The notes: a model not told the origin generated them from the letters alone. Counted from the first letter of the stretch, positions 1-8,001 are shown. The stretch is 17,632 nucleotides of DNA from an uncultured Asticcacaulis sp. (GCA_946480125.1 CAMLIY010000036.1:1-17632), one strand, 5' to 3'. Numbers and translations: made by a program.

Positions 1-197
1 AGATCCCCGACACCATGAAGGCGCGCAACATGACGCGCGAACAGGTGATCAAGGAGGTCATCCTGGCCGCCCAGCCCACCGGCGAATTCGTTTCCGTCGA
101 AGATATCACCGCGCTTGCCGTGTTCCTGTGCTCGGACGCCGGCAAGGCGATTAATGGCGCGCCCCTGTCGATCGACGGCGGCTGGGTGGCGCAATAA
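1..197 (+). CDS. bdhA: D-3-hydroxybutyrate dehydrogenase, C-terminal fragment
   Basis: This is the last 65 codons of a short-chain dehydrogenase/reductase, read in the frame that begins at base 3; the gene's start lies outside the window. The visible tail (AAQPTGEFVSVEDITALAVF, then LCSDAGKAINGAPLSIDGGW) matches how bacterial D-3-hydroxybutyrate dehydrogenases end, including the family-typical AAQPT segment and the final SIDGGW motif common to SDR enzymes. The enzyme interconverts D-3-hydroxybutyrate and acetoacetate with NAD in the cytoplasm, usually in polyhydroxybutyrate turnover. The catalytic Tyr-Lys pair and the cofactor site are outside the window, so a related SDR cannot be fully excluded. 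Confidence 0.8.
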   Translation, partial: IPDTMKARNMTREQVIKEVILAAQPTGEFVSVEDITALAVFLCSDAGKAINGAPLSIDGGWVAQ

Positions 198-202
198 AGC
201 CA

Positions 203-227
203 TTATAAGCGTCCTTATGAGATTTTT
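203..227 (+). terminator. weak possible terminator after the dehydrogenase
   Basis: Six bases after the dehydrogenase stop, ATAAG and CTTAT (205-209 and 214-218) can pair around a 4-base CGTC loop, extendable by two weaker pairs, and a GATTTTT run follows. The stem is short and AT-rich, so termination is only a guess. Confidence 0.3.
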
Positions 228-311
228 ATGAAATCACCCCTGTAGCCACAGCGCTTCCATATGCCCCCTTCGCCATAGTCAATCACGTCTTGGTGAGAAG
301 GAATCACAATT

Positions 312-533
312 ATGCGCAATACTTTTAAATTCATCGCTATCGCTGCCGTCGCCGCCGCTTCGCTGTCGGTTGCCGCCTGTTCGAAGCCGGCTGACACGTC
401 GACCACGACCGAAACCTCGACCGAGGTCACGTCGCCGGCCGTTGATGCCATGGCCCCGACTTCCGATGCTGCCATGTCGGACGCCGCTATGTCTTCGACA
501 ACGACCACGACGACGACATCTTCGTCGATGTAA
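312..533 (+). CDS. small Thr/Ser/Ala-rich lipoprotein
   Basis: This 73-residue protein has a lipoprotein signal peptide: positive start (MRNTFK), hydrophobic Ala-rich core and the lipobox V-A-A-C with Cys23. The remaining ~50 residues are low complexity and dominated by Thr, Ser, Ala, Asp and Met, with a duplicated DAAMS unit and a Thr/Ser tract near the end; no fold or catalytic motif is visible. A good ribosome binding site (AGAAGGA, 296-302) lies 9 bases before the ATG. Such short lipoproteins are common and poorly characterised in Caulobacteraceae; the product is probably anchored in an envelope membrane as a disordered tail. Function unknown. The reverse-strand reading frame over it is Ala/Val-rich and looks like a shadow. 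Confidence 0.7.
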   Translation: MRNTFKFIAIAAVAAASLSVAACSKPADTSTTTETSTEVTSPAVDAMAPTSDAAMSDAAMSSTTTTTTTSSSM

Positions 534-607
534 GCCTGTCCGGACGGTTTACGCGCTTTTTACAAAGCCGCCCGTCCAAAGACAAAGCTTAACTATAGCA
601 ATTAAGC

Positions 608-641
608 AAAAATCCCTCCCACGACTGTGAGAGGGATTTTT
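608..641 (+). terminator. terminator-like hairpin overlapping the next gene's ribosome binding site
   Basis: AAAAATCCCTC (608-618) and GAGGGATTTTT (631-641) form a perfect 11-bp inverted repeat around a 12-base loop, with U-runs in both directions, as in a bidirectional Rho-independent terminator. It would end transcripts of the lipoprotein gene at 312-533. The only purine-rich Shine-Dalgarno candidate for the ATG at 645 (GAGAGGGA, 629-636) is largely inside the 3' arm. Any transcript reading through would have that site paired, so the hairpin could silence translation as well as stop transcription. Confidence 0.7.
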
Positions 642-644
642 GTT

Positions 645-863
645 ATGCACAAAGACATTTATGTGAGAGTGACACCGCTTCTGGTTCTGGGCCTTTGCCT
701 GGGTGTGGCTGGCTGTAATCCAAAAGGTGAAAAAGTCACGGCCCAGGGTGATGAATATTCGAGCGTCTTTCCGCCTGTCACCGATGACGCCTCTTTTGCG
801 TCAGGTGAAATGGTCGTCAAGGACAGCGCCGATAATGCCGACTCCCTGGCGGCGTCCTCCTGA
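645..863 (+). CDS. small putative lipoprotein
   Basis: From the ATG at 645 this encodes 72 residues: a charged start (MHKDIYVR), a hydrophobic stretch, then the lipobox G-V-A-G-C with Cys24, followed by a short acidic/Ser-rich tail without recognisable domain. A GTG start at 627 is possible but would lie in the hairpin loop and lengthen the signal peptide n-region; the ATG is preferred because GAGGGA sits 8-13 bases upstream. The stop codon directly abuts the stop of the convergent ABC exporter with no spacer, so there is no room for a terminator between them and transcripts of the two genes would overlap. Function unknown. Confidence 0.55.
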   Translation: MHKDIYVRVTPLLVLGLCLGVAGCNPKGEKVTAQGDEYSSVFPPVTDDASFASGEMVVKDSADNADSLAASS

Positions 864-2735
864 TTATTCGACCTCGGCAGCCACCTTGGCCAAGGTCTCG
901 CGGGCAGCATCTGCGGCGCGCTGGCGTTCCCACATTGAATGATAAAGGCCGTTGAGGTTCATCAGGTCGGCGTGCTTGCCACGCTCGGCGATGACCCCAT
1001 CCTTAAGCACCAGTATCTCATCGGCGCCGACCACGGTGGATAGCCGGTGCGCGATCACAAGTGTCGTGCGGTTTTTTGACACATCATCAAGCGAGGCCTG
1101 GATTTCGCGCTCAGTATGGGTATCAAGCGCCGAAGTCGCCTCATCAAGGATCAGGATCGGCGGCGCTTTCAGAAGCGTGCGGGCGATGGCCACGCGTTGC
1201 TTTTCACCGCCGGAAAGCTTGAGGCCGCGCTCCCCGACCTCGGTGTCATAACCTTTCGGCAGGGTGCTGATAAAGGCAGCGATCTGCGCGGCTTCGGCGG
1301 CATCCTCGATCTCTTCGCGTGAGGCACCGTAGCGGCCATATCCGATATTGTAGCCGACCGTATCATTAAACAGCACGGTATCCTGCGGCACCATGCCGAT
1401 GGCTTTGCGCAAAGACGCCTGATTGACCGTGCGGATATCCTGGCCGTCGATTTCGATCGACCCGCCCTTCACATCATAGAAACGGAACAGCAGACGCGAC
1501 AGGGTCGATTTACCGGCGCCCGAAGGCCCTACCACGGCGACCGTCTTGCCAGCCGGAATCTCGAACGACACCCCCTTGAGGATTTCGCGGTCGGGATCAT
1601 AGGAGAAGATGACATCCTTGAAGCTGACGGCGCCATCCGTGACCACCAGATCGGCGGCATCGGGCGCATCCAGCACTTCGGCCGGTTCGTCGAGCAGCTT
1701 GAACATGGCTTCCATGTCGATCAGGCCGGTCGAAATTTCGCGGTAAAGTGTGCCGATAAAATTCAGCGGAATGGAGAGCTGCATCATATAGGCGTTGATC
1801 ATGACCAGGTGGCCGATCGACTGCTTGCCCTGCGACACTTCCCAGGCTGACAGCACCATCACCACGGTCATACCGATGCCGAAGATCACCGTCTGGCCGA
1901 TATTGAGCCAGGCCAGCGAAGTATAGGTCTTGATGGCCGCCTTTTCATACATGGCGGTGGCACGGTCATAACGGGCCGATTCGTGCGCCTCATTGCCGAA
2001 ATATTTGACGGTCTCAAAATTAAGCAGCGAATCGACCGCCTTGGACATCGAATCCGAGTCGGCCTCGTTCATGTCCTTGCGGATGCTGATCCGCCAGTTG
2101 GAGGCGATGATCGAGAACCAGACATAGACGAAGACCGTGGCGGCAACGACGGCAACATAGATCCAGCTAAACTGGAAGGCGATGATGACGGCGGTGAGAA
2201 CGAATTCGACAATGGTCGGTATGCCGACCATCATGGTCAGGCGGATAATGGTCTCGATCCCCGCCTTGCCGCGTTCGATCACGCGTGACAATCCGCCGGT
2301 GCGGCGCTGAAGATGGAAGCGCAAGCTGAGATTATGCAGATGGACGAAGGCCCGATTGGCCAGGCCGCGCACGGCGTGCTGCCCCACCGCCGCGAACATG
2401 GCGTCGCGGATATTATTGAACACATTGAACAAAATACGTGCAATGCCGTAGCCAATCACCATCAGCAGGGGCATGGCCAGGATCAGGCTCCAGAAATCCG
2501 GATGCTGAATCCCCGGCGCCTTTGGCCCCAAAGCATTGATGCCCCATTTGAACAGATAGGGCGTAATCACTGTCAGCAACTTGCCGACCAGCATAGCCAG
2601 CAGCGCCCACACCACCTGAATTTTCAGGTCGGCGCGATCAGACGGCCAGAGATAGGGTTTCAGGAAGGCGATCGTCTCCGAGGCCTTGCCTTGAGACTTC
2701 GGCATCGGGGTATTCTGTAAATTGGGAGGACTCAT
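864..2735 (-). CDS. atm1: Atm1/HMT1-type ABC exporter (fused membrane and ATPase domains)
   Basis: This half-transporter of about 623 residues works as a homodimer in the inner membrane; family members export glutathione-linked compounds or heavy-metal conjugates. The membrane half carries two signatures of the Atm1/ABCB7 branch, TGGLSRVIERGKAGI (~146-160) and NFETVKYFGNE (~239-249). The ATPase half has Walker A GPSGAGKST (~403-411), signature LSGGEKQR (~508-515), Walker B ILILDE (~527-532) and the H-loop AHRLS (~562-566). The open frame extends to an ATG at 2810, but that 25-residue extension reads through an intergenic repeat (a PEPVE-coding stretch), so the ATG at 2735 is chosen; neither start has a strong ribosome binding site, and 2705 is a third option. 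It lies 101 bases after frnE on the same strand and may share its transcript. Confidence 0.88.
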   Translation of the reverse strand: MSPPNLQNTPMPKSQGKASETIAFLKPYLWPSDRADLKIQVVWALLAMLVGKLLTVITPYLFKWGINALGPKAPGIQHPDFWSLILAMPLLMVIGYGIARILFNVFNNIRDAMFAAVGQHAVRGLANRAFVHLHNLSLRFHLQRRTGGLSRVIERGKAGIETIIRLTMMVGIPTIVEFVLTAVIIAFQFSWIYVAVVAATVFVYVWFSIIASNWRISIRKDMNEADSDSMSKAVDSLLNFETVKYFGNEAHESARYDRATAMYEKAAIKTYTSLAWLNIGQTVIFGIGMTVVMVLSAWEVSQGKQSIGHLVMINAYMMQLSIPLNFIGTLYREISTGLIDMEAMFKLLDEPAEVLDAPDAADLVVTDGAVSFKDVIFSYDPDREILKGVSFEIPAGKTVAVVGPSGAGKSTLSRLLFRFYDVKGGSIEIDGQDIRTVNQASLRKAIGMVPQDTVLFNDTVGYNIGYGRYGASREEIEDAAEAAQIAAFISTLPKGYDTEVGERGLKLSGGEKQRVAIARTLLKAPPILILDEATSALDTHTEREIQASLDDVSKNRTTLVIAHRLSTVVGADEILVLKDGVIAERGKHADLMNLNGLYHSMWERQRAADAARETLAKVAAEVE

Positions 2736-2745
2736 CAGGCGGTCG

Positions 2746-2770
2746 CTTTCGACGGGCTCAGGACGTATGG
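2746..2770. repeat. short dispersed intergenic repeat (CTTTCGACGGGCTCAGGACG type)
   Basis: This 25-base stretch resembles, from memory, a dispersed repeat of sphingomonad and related alphaproteobacterial genomes (close to CCTTCGACAGGCTCAGGACG), which often yields spurious PEPVE-containing N-termini when translated. Here it does exactly that for the ABC exporter reading frame. The identification depends on recall, not on a second copy in this window. Confidence 0.45.
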
Positions 2771-2836
2771 GGGAGGTTTTATGCGCCCTATATAGGCCGC
2801 GCTGCACCATTCGCCAATTGAGTCGCCGTATTTATT

Positions 2837-3514
2837 TTATGCGGGGTCGCAGCCATCTACGCCGCAGGCATCGCCTTCCATGACCGGATTTTTGGCGGCT
2901 TCGGCAGCCGCGGCCTGGAGGGTCTGGACAAAGGCACTCACGGGCTGCGCGCCGGATACGGCGTATTTGCCATCGACCACCACGAACGGCACACCGCGCA
3001 CATTATAGGCCTGCGCCTGGCGCTGGTCGAGCGCGATCTGCATGTCGATCTCGGAAGACGTAAAGGCAGCATCGATATCGGCCGCACTCAGTCCCAGTTC
3101 GGCGCCGATCTCATGGAGGGTGGCGCGGTCGAATATATTGCGGCCATCGGTGAAATAGGCACGATAAAGCGCGTTTACGGCTTCCGCCTGTTTGCCCTTG
3201 CCGCCCGCCAGCGCGATCAGACGGTGGGCATCGGTGGTGTCACCGGCCAATGTACCGGCGAGATGAAATTCCAGTCCGGCGGCGGCAGCGGTCGCCGAGA
3301 CCTGCGCCTGATTGGCGTTTACCTGCTGGGCGCTCATGCCATATTTGCGTTGCAGCATCTGGTCAGTAGGGATAACCGGCTCTCCCGGTGACAGGCGAAA
3401 GGCGCGATGAACGATATCCGCTTCACCGCCCACCTGCGCCAAAGCCTGTTCGAGGTTGGCCTTGCCGATATAGCAGAATGGACAGATGACATCGGACCAG
3501 ATTTCAATTTTCAC
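2837..3514 (-). CDS. frnE: FrnE-like DsbA-family disulfide oxidoreductase
   Basis: This 225-residue thioredoxin-fold protein begins KIEIWSD-V-ICPFCYIG, the usual start of FrnE/DsbA-like proteins, with the active-site C11-P-F-C14. The cis-proline region RGVPF is at ~173-177. The C-terminus has a second pair, C217-GVDG-C222, a C-X4-C motif like the one described in Deinococcus FrnE, where it cooperates with the CXXC in disulfide exchange. No signal peptide is seen, so it probably acts in the cytoplasm, for example in oxidative stress. The frame is open to a GTG at 3538, but the GTG at 3514 is preferred: AGGAG lies 7 bases upstream and the protein then starts at the conserved first strand. It lies between the SSS symporter and the ABC exporter on the same strand. 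2-hydroxychromene-2-carboxylate isomerase-like annotation is an alternative label for this fold. Confidence 0.85.
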   Translation of the reverse strand: MKIEIWSDVICPFCYIGKANLEQALAQVGGEADIVHRAFRLSPGEPVIPTDQMLQRKYGMSAQQVNANQAQVSATAAAAGLEFHLAGTLAGDTTDAHRLIALAGGKGKQAEAVNALYRAYFTDGRNIFDRATLHEIGAELGLSAADIDAAFTSSEIDMQIALDQRQAQAYNVRGVPFVVVDGKYAVSGAQPVSAFVQTLQAAAAEAAKNPVMEGDACGVDGCDPA

Positions 3515-3540
3515 GGCAGGGCTCCTGAATGCTTCCACTG

Positions 3541-3568
3541 TATGTAGTCCAGTTACAGTTCAACGCAA
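3541..3568 (-). promoter_or_regulatory. possible sigma70-type promoter for frnE
   Basis: On the minus strand TTGCGT (3568-3563) and TACATA (3546-3541) are separated by 16 bases, giving a leader of roughly 20 bases to the GTG at 3514. There is no visible terminator after the symporter, so frnE may also be read from the upstream operon. Match quality is modest. Confidence 0.3.
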
Positions 3569-3574
3569 GGGGGG

Positions 3575-5467
3575 CTAAACCGGCTCATCCCGCATCTTGT
3601 CCCACCAGGTGAATTTCATCACCACAGAGCACAGAACCACAAGCCCCAATGCCAGCCAGAAGCGCTCCATTTCGCGGATGATAAGGAAAATCGCAGAGGC
3701 GGTGATCGCTGTCTGCCACACCACGCCGGTCAGCGAATTGAACATATCGCGCCAGAAGTCCTGATTGGGCCGTACATCCGGCTCATCGGCACGCAAAGCC
3801 TCCAGAACCGGCTTCCAGAACCCCCACGGTCTCGTCTTTTTGTAGAACAGCTTGAGCGTTTCCATATCGGTCGGTTTGGTGACGTAGGAGCCGATCACCG
3901 CCGCCGCCAGACAGGCCAGCAACAGCCACGGAAACGCCGCCAGGGCGTTGACCGCCTGGCCGGTGACCGGGTCTTTCCACACCGCCATCCACATGGCCAC
4001 GGCCACGCCCAAAGCCATGCTCGCCGCATAGCCCGTGCCGTTCAGCCGCCACCAATACCATTTGATGACATTGGCCACCGTATAGCCGCCATAAAGTCCC
4101 GTGGTGATCCAGCCGACAATGCCGTCGATCGAGGTCAGTTGCCAGCCGATCAGCGCGCCCAGGATGGCGAACGTCAGGGAGGTGATATAGCTCAGTTGCA
4201 CCAGCCGTTTTTGCGGCGCGTCCGGCCGGATATATTTGCGGTAAATGTCATTGACCACATAGGCTGGCGCGGCATTGAGCGAGGCCGAATAGGTGGCCAT
4301 GAAGGCCGAAAGCATGCCCGCCAAGGCCAGGCCCATCAGGCCCGGCGGCATATAGGTGCGGATCACCCACGGCAGGATGGAATCGATATCGCCTGAAAAA
4401 GCATGACCCGAAGCCGCCGCGGCGGCCTGCATCTGCGTCCATTGCGGCCCGATGAAGCACAGGGCCAGCACCGCCATGCCGGCGATCATCAGATAGCGCG
4501 GAAACAACAGCACCACATTGACGAAACCGGAAATCTTGGCCGCCTCTGTCGGCGATCTGGCAGACAACAGCCGCTGCATGTCATAGTTCGGCGCCGGGCC
4601 CGACATGGCCTTGAGCACGCCCTGGAAGGTCATCAGTATAAAGAAGATTCCGAAGGCCGAATAACCTTCCTTAGAGATCACCGATACGGCCGTATTAGCC
4701 ACCACTTTTTGATCAGGCGCCACAGTGCGCGCCACACCGGCCCAGTCGAGGCCAAGTTGCCAGCCGAAGGTGATGTCATGCCAGCCCTTCGGCACCACTG
4801 CGCGTATCATCTCCGGCGTCACCAGCGACATGGCGATCCAGGCGATGGCGATGCAGACGACCAGCTTGATGAAGAATTGCAAAATCTCGGTCATCACCAC
4901 CGAATACATGCCGCCCTTGACCGAATAGACCGTGGTCAGGGCCACGACGACCAGGCCATAGATCTTGTCATTGATCATCGGGTTGACCGAGAATTTGTAG
5001 GGGATGAACTCGGCGGCCAGCTTGCCGATGCCCAAGAATCCGAAGGCCAGCATCCCCACCACCATGATCAGGGCGAAGACGACATTGATCAGGTGCGAGG
5101 CGCGCGCGCCGAAATCCTCGCCGAAGCGGAAGCTGATCCATTCCGCGCCGGTCAGCTTGCCGGAACGCCGGAGCCAGATCGCCAGAAAGGCCATCAGGAA
5201 AACCTGGTTGAACACCGGCCACAGCCACGGGATGAAGACCGATTTCAGGCCATAGACCACCAGAAGCCCGACCATCCACATGGTGCCGGCCACATCGAAC
5301 ATGCCCGACGCATTGGACAGCCCCAGCACCCACCACGGCAGCTTATTGCCGGCCAGGAAATAGCTCTGGATGCTGCCGGAAGACAGCTTCGCCACCCAGA
5401 AGCCGAGGCCGACGGTGAGCAATATATACCCCGCGACAATCGCCAGATCGATCGGTTGTAAGTTCAT
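3575..5467 (-). CDS. SSS-family sodium/sugar symporter, probably for mannobiose
   Basis: From the ATG at 5467 this is a 630-residue polytopic inner-membrane protein of the sodium:solute symporter family. The N-terminus shows the family pattern SYFLAGNKLPWWVLGLSNAS after the first helix, followed by many hydrophobic segments, with extra helices at the C-terminus typical of the longer SGLT-like members. The frame is open to 5590, but residues 1-41 of that version come from the intergenic inverted repeat and have no membrane or conserved character; MNLQPIDLAIV is the natural start and has AGGG-rich sequence just upstream. Co-directional with the epimerase and GH130 genes, it most plausibly imports beta-1,4-mannobiose or a related disaccharide, as the cation symporter of the Bacteroides fragilis mannan pathway is thought to do. 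Substrate is inferred from context. Confidence 0.88.
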   Translation of the reverse strand: MNLQPIDLAIVAGYILLTVGLGFWVAKLSSGSIQSYFLAGNKLPWWVLGLSNASGMFDVAGTMWMVGLLVVYGLKSVFIPWLWPVFNQVFLMAFLAIWLRRSGKLTGAEWISFRFGEDFGARASHLINVVFALIMVVGMLAFGFLGIGKLAAEFIPYKFSVNPMINDKIYGLVVVALTTVYSVKGGMYSVVMTEILQFFIKLVVCIAIAWIAMSLVTPEMIRAVVPKGWHDITFGWQLGLDWAGVARTVAPDQKVVANTAVSVISKEGYSAFGIFFILMTFQGVLKAMSGPAPNYDMQRLLSARSPTEAAKISGFVNVVLLFPRYLMIAGMAVLALCFIGPQWTQMQAAAAASGHAFSGDIDSILPWVIRTYMPPGLMGLALAGMLSAFMATYSASLNAAPAYVVNDIYRKYIRPDAPQKRLVQLSYITSLTFAILGALIGWQLTSIDGIVGWITTGLYGGYTVANVIKWYWWRLNGTGYAASMALGVAVAMWMAVWKDPVTGQAVNALAAFPWLLLACLAAAVIGSYVTKPTDMETLKLFYKKTRPWGFWKPVLEALRADEPDVRPNQDFWRDMFNSLTGVVWQTAITASAIFLIIREMERFWLALGLVVLCSVVMKFTWWDKMRDEPV

Positions 5468-5490
5468 GTTCCCTGCCCCTGTAATTGTTC

Positions 5491-5614
5491 CTCCTCCCTT
5501 GCATAGCGGGGGAGGTGTCAGCGCGTAGTCGCTGACGGAGGGGGCAACCCCGCCGCCAGTTCGCCCCCTCCGGCGGGACAAGCCCGCCACCTCCCCCGCT
5601 ACCGCAGGGGAGGA
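5491..5614. repeat. large GC-rich intergenic inverted repeat inside the mannoside operon
   Basis: A 124-base palindromic element fills most of the gap between epimerase and symporter. The inner part of the outer arms is perfect over 14 bp (TAGCGGGGGAGGTG 5504-5517, CACCTCCCCCGCTA 5588-5601) and continues imperfectly outward to CTCCTCCC (5491-5498) and GGGGAGGAG. Inside are two more perfect hairpins: GTCAGCG/CGCTGAC (5517-5523, 5530-5536) and GGAGGGGGC/GCCCCCTCC (5537-5545, 5563-5571). Elements of this build are, to my recollection, frequent between genes in Caulobacter and Brevundimonas relatives. No transposase is present. In mRNA it would fold strongly and could uncouple symporter expression from the genes before it. 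It also creates the false N-terminus of the symporter frame. Confidence 0.8.
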
Positions 5615-5623
5615 GAAAGGGTA

Positions 5624-6796
5624 TCAAATTCCATTGCCGAGCCGGCGATCGAGTTCGATCATGGCGCGTCCGTTATGATACGGGCATTTCCATTGGCCCG
5701 CCTTGTAGATTTTATCTTTCGGCGAAACGGCGGCATACCAGGTCCATTCCGACGCACCACCGGCGCCATACTGCGCCTCGGTGTAGGCCCAGACCTTCTC
5801 AGCCGCGTCCAGCCAGTTCGCCTCGCCGGTCATCTGCCAGGCATTAACGAAGCCGACCAAAGCTTCGGCCTGCTCCCACCATTCGCCATCAGGGTCCGTG
5901 TGGCCATCAAAGCTCTTTTCGTAGCTAAATGCGCCTGCCGCGTTCATGCCTTCGCGCCGCGCCGTTTCCGCCAGTGCCAATACGACCGGCCGCGCCCGTG
6001 CGAGTAAATTTTCATCGCCCAGCGCTTCGGCCGCCTCCCAGATCAGCCAGCTTGCCTCGATATCGTGACCATAAGACACAGAGCGCGTCAGGTCGTTCCA
6101 AGCCATATCGAAGAACAGGCGCAAATGACCGTCCGACGCAACAAAGCGATCGAGAAACAGAGTGAGGATACGATACAGGGCCGCACGCGTGTCCGCCGTC
6201 GGCGCTAACCTATAAAGGCAACTATAGGCTTCCAACACATGCAGATGCGTATTCATCGTTTTGGGCGCATTCAAGTCCTTCTCGGAAAGACGCTGATCCG
6301 CCAACGGCGTCCACGCCCGATCGAGTGCCTCGATATAACCGCCGCGTTCGTCATCCCAGTATTTAATCTCGATAAGAGCCTGCAAATCGCGCGCAAATCT
6401 CAGGGCTTCCGCATCACCGGTAACACCATAATACGCCGCGAAAGCATAGACCGCGAAGGCTTGCGCATAGGCTTGTTTTCGTGTGTCGACGGGTTGGCCA
6501 TCAGGACTTAATCGCCAATAGAGACCTTCATTGCCAGAATCCCGGAAATACAGAAATATATAATCCGCTGCGCGTTTCGCCAGGGTTAGCGCGCGCGTAT
6601 CGCCCGACCATCCGGCCATCGCGCTGAAAAACCACAACAGGCGCGTATTGAGAATGATGCTTTTGGCCGCGTCAGGCACGGGCTGGTCATCTGCGTCGAC
6701 CTCGCCGTAAAAGCCGCCGCGGTCATCGACCAGATGACTGACCCACCAGTCAAGCAGACGCAAACCTTCCGCATGGGCTTCGGCGCGCAGGCTCAT
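5624..6796 (-). CDS. disaccharide 2-epimerase (AGE/cellobiose 2-epimerase family), likely acting on mannobiose
   Basis: This 390-residue cytoplasmic enzyme has the (alpha/alpha)6-barrel motifs of the N-acylglucosamine/cellobiose 2-epimerase family: GGFYGEV (~27-33), [13 protein letters not shown] (~107-119), [13 protein letters not shown] (~179-191), [12 protein letters not shown] (~239-250), [11 protein letters not shown] (~306-316) and WKCPYHNGR (~369-377). His184/His186, His244 and His374 fall where the catalytic and substrate-binding histidines of cellobiose 2-epimerases lie. The expected reaction turns the reducing-end mannose of beta-1,4-mannobiose into glucose, giving Man-beta-1,4-Glc, the substrate of the neighbouring GH130 enzyme. 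Its ATG overlaps the GH130 stop by four bases (ATGA), so the two are translationally coupled. Cellobiose or lactose as substrate is possible; context favours mannobiose. Confidence 0.9.
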   Translation of the reverse strand: MSLRAEAHAEGLRLLDWWVSHLVDDRGGFYGEVDADDQPVPDAAKSIILNTRLLWFFSAMAGWSGDTRALTLAKRAADYIFLYFRDSGNEGLYWRLSPDGQPVDTRKQAYAQAFAVYAFAAYYGVTGDAEALRFARDLQALIEIKYWDDERGGYIEALDRAWTPLADQRLSEKDLNAPKTMNTHLHVLEAYSCLYRLAPTADTRAALYRILTLFLDRFVASDGHLRLFFDMAWNDLTRSVSYGHDIEASWLIWEAAEALGDENLLARARPVVLALAETARREGMNAAGAFSYEKSFDGHTDPDGEWWEQAEALVGFVNAWQMTGEANWLDAAEKVWAYTEAQYGAGGASEWTWYAAVSPKDKIYKAGQWKCPYHNGRAMIELDRRLGNGI

Positions 6797-8001
6797 TTGC
6801 CCGCCAGATAAACGGCATTCCGGTCGATAAGATCAATACGCTGCTGCACGCAGGCCGCCGAGGTCAGCGGATCGGCGGGCGTGTTTTGGCAATAATCGAC
6901 CAGCTGCGCCACCGTCGAGGTCGCTACATGCAGGCGGGTATCGGATGAGGCGTAATAGATGAAAACCTTGCCATCGTCATCGGCGATCCAGCCGTTCGAG
7001 AAGGTAACATTCGACACATCGCCGACGCGCTCCTCACCCTGCGGCGCGATGAAATGCCCGCCTGGCGCATGGATGATCTGCCAGGGTTCATCAAGCGCGG
7101 TCATGAACATATAAAGCACATAACGCAGGCCGGCGGCCGTGCTGCGCACGCCATGGGCCAGATGCAGCCAGCCTTCCGGTGTCCTGATTGGCGCCGGCCC
7201 CTGACCGTTCTTGATTTCCTTGATGGTATGATAGGCCTTGTTATCGACAATGATCTCGCTATCGATCACCGCCTTAGTGATGTCATCACAAAGCCCCCAG
7301 CCGATACCACCACCGGCGCCGACCGAGATGAAGCCATCCTGCGGGCGGGTATAAAGCGCGTATTTGGTTTTTCCAGATTCATTGGCAACAAACTCCGGAT
7401 GCAGCACCACATTGCGCTGCTGGCCGGAGCGGGTGATGAGGTCCGGCAGGCGTTCCCAGGTGACCAGGTCTTTGGTGCGGGCAATGCCGCATTGCGCGGT
7501 CGCGGCCGACAAATCATCCGGTTGGCTCAGGTCTTTGCGCTCGGTGCAGAAGAGGCCGTAGATCCAGCCGTCTTCGTGTTGCGTCAGGCGCATGTCATAG
7601 ACATTGGTGTCCAAGTCATCTGTTTGTGGCAGAACGACCGGCTTCGGCCAGAAGCGGAAATTATCGACGCCATTGGCGCTCTCGGCGATGGCGAAGAACG
7701 ACTTTCGGTCATCGCCTTCGACGCGCACGACAAGGATGTACTTACCCTGCCACTTTATCGCCCCGGCATTGAAGGTGGCATTGATCCCCATTCGCTCCAT
7801 CATGAAGGGATTGGTCTCAGGGTTGAAATCGTAACGCCATTCCAGCGGCACGTGCGCCGCGGTGATCACCGGATGCTGCCAGCGCTGATAGATACCGTTA
7901 CCCGGAGCGGTCATGCTGTGATGCGGCGCATTGGGTGCGGAAAGCAGGGCTTCCTGTTCCGCCTGCAAGTCCGCAAGCCGCTGTTGCGCGTTCACCGCCA
8001 T
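6793..8001 (-). CDS. GH130 phosphorylase, probably 4-O-beta-D-mannosyl-D-glucose phosphorylase
   Basis: From the ATG at 8001 this is a 402-residue five-bladed beta-propeller enzyme of glycoside hydrolase family 130. The family-typical region DTNVYDMRL (131-139) carries Asp131, placed like the proposed proton donor of the Bacteroides fragilis mannosylglucose phosphorylase; basic residues R94 and R100, the HPEF (201-204) and HGVR (283-286) segments are where substrate and phosphate contacts are expected. It should cleave Man-beta-1,4-Glc with phosphate to mannose-1-phosphate and glucose in the cytoplasm (no signal peptide). The frame stays open to 8097, but GGGAGAT lies 6-12 bases before the ATG at 8001 and the longer N-terminus is AT-rich promoter DNA. 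It is the first gene of the operon, overlapping the epimerase by four bases. GH130 mannooligosaccharide phosphorylase is the main alternative. Confidence 0.9.
   Translation of the reverse strand: MAVNAQQRLADLQAEQEALLSAPNAPHHSMTAPGNGIYQRWQHPVITAAHVPLEWRYDFNPETNPFMMERMGINATFNAGAIKWQGKYILVVRVEGDDRKSFFAIAESANGVDNFRFWPKPVVLPQTDDLDTNVYDMRLTQHEDGWIYGLFCTERKDLSQPDDLSAATAQCGIARTKDLVTWERLPDLITRSGQQRNVVLHPEFVANESGKTKYALYTRPQDGFISVGAGGGIGWGLCDDITKAVIDSEIIVDNKAYHTIKEIKNGQGPAPIRTPEGWLHLAHGVRSTAAGLRYVLYMFMTALDEPWQIIHAPGGHFIAPQGEERVGDVSNVTFSNGWIADDDGKVFIYYASSDTRLHVATSTVAQLVDYCQNTPADPLTSAACVQQRIDLIDRNAVYLAGK

Noticed and set aside
4403..5461. 352-residue plus-strand reading frame
   Set aside because: It lies wholly antisense to the symporter, is His/Asp/Arg-rich with no domain logic, and reflects codon bias on the opposite strand.
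5491..5614. Insertion sequence or MITE
   Set aside because: No transposase and no target-site duplication I can see; an intergenic hairpin repeat is the simpler reading.
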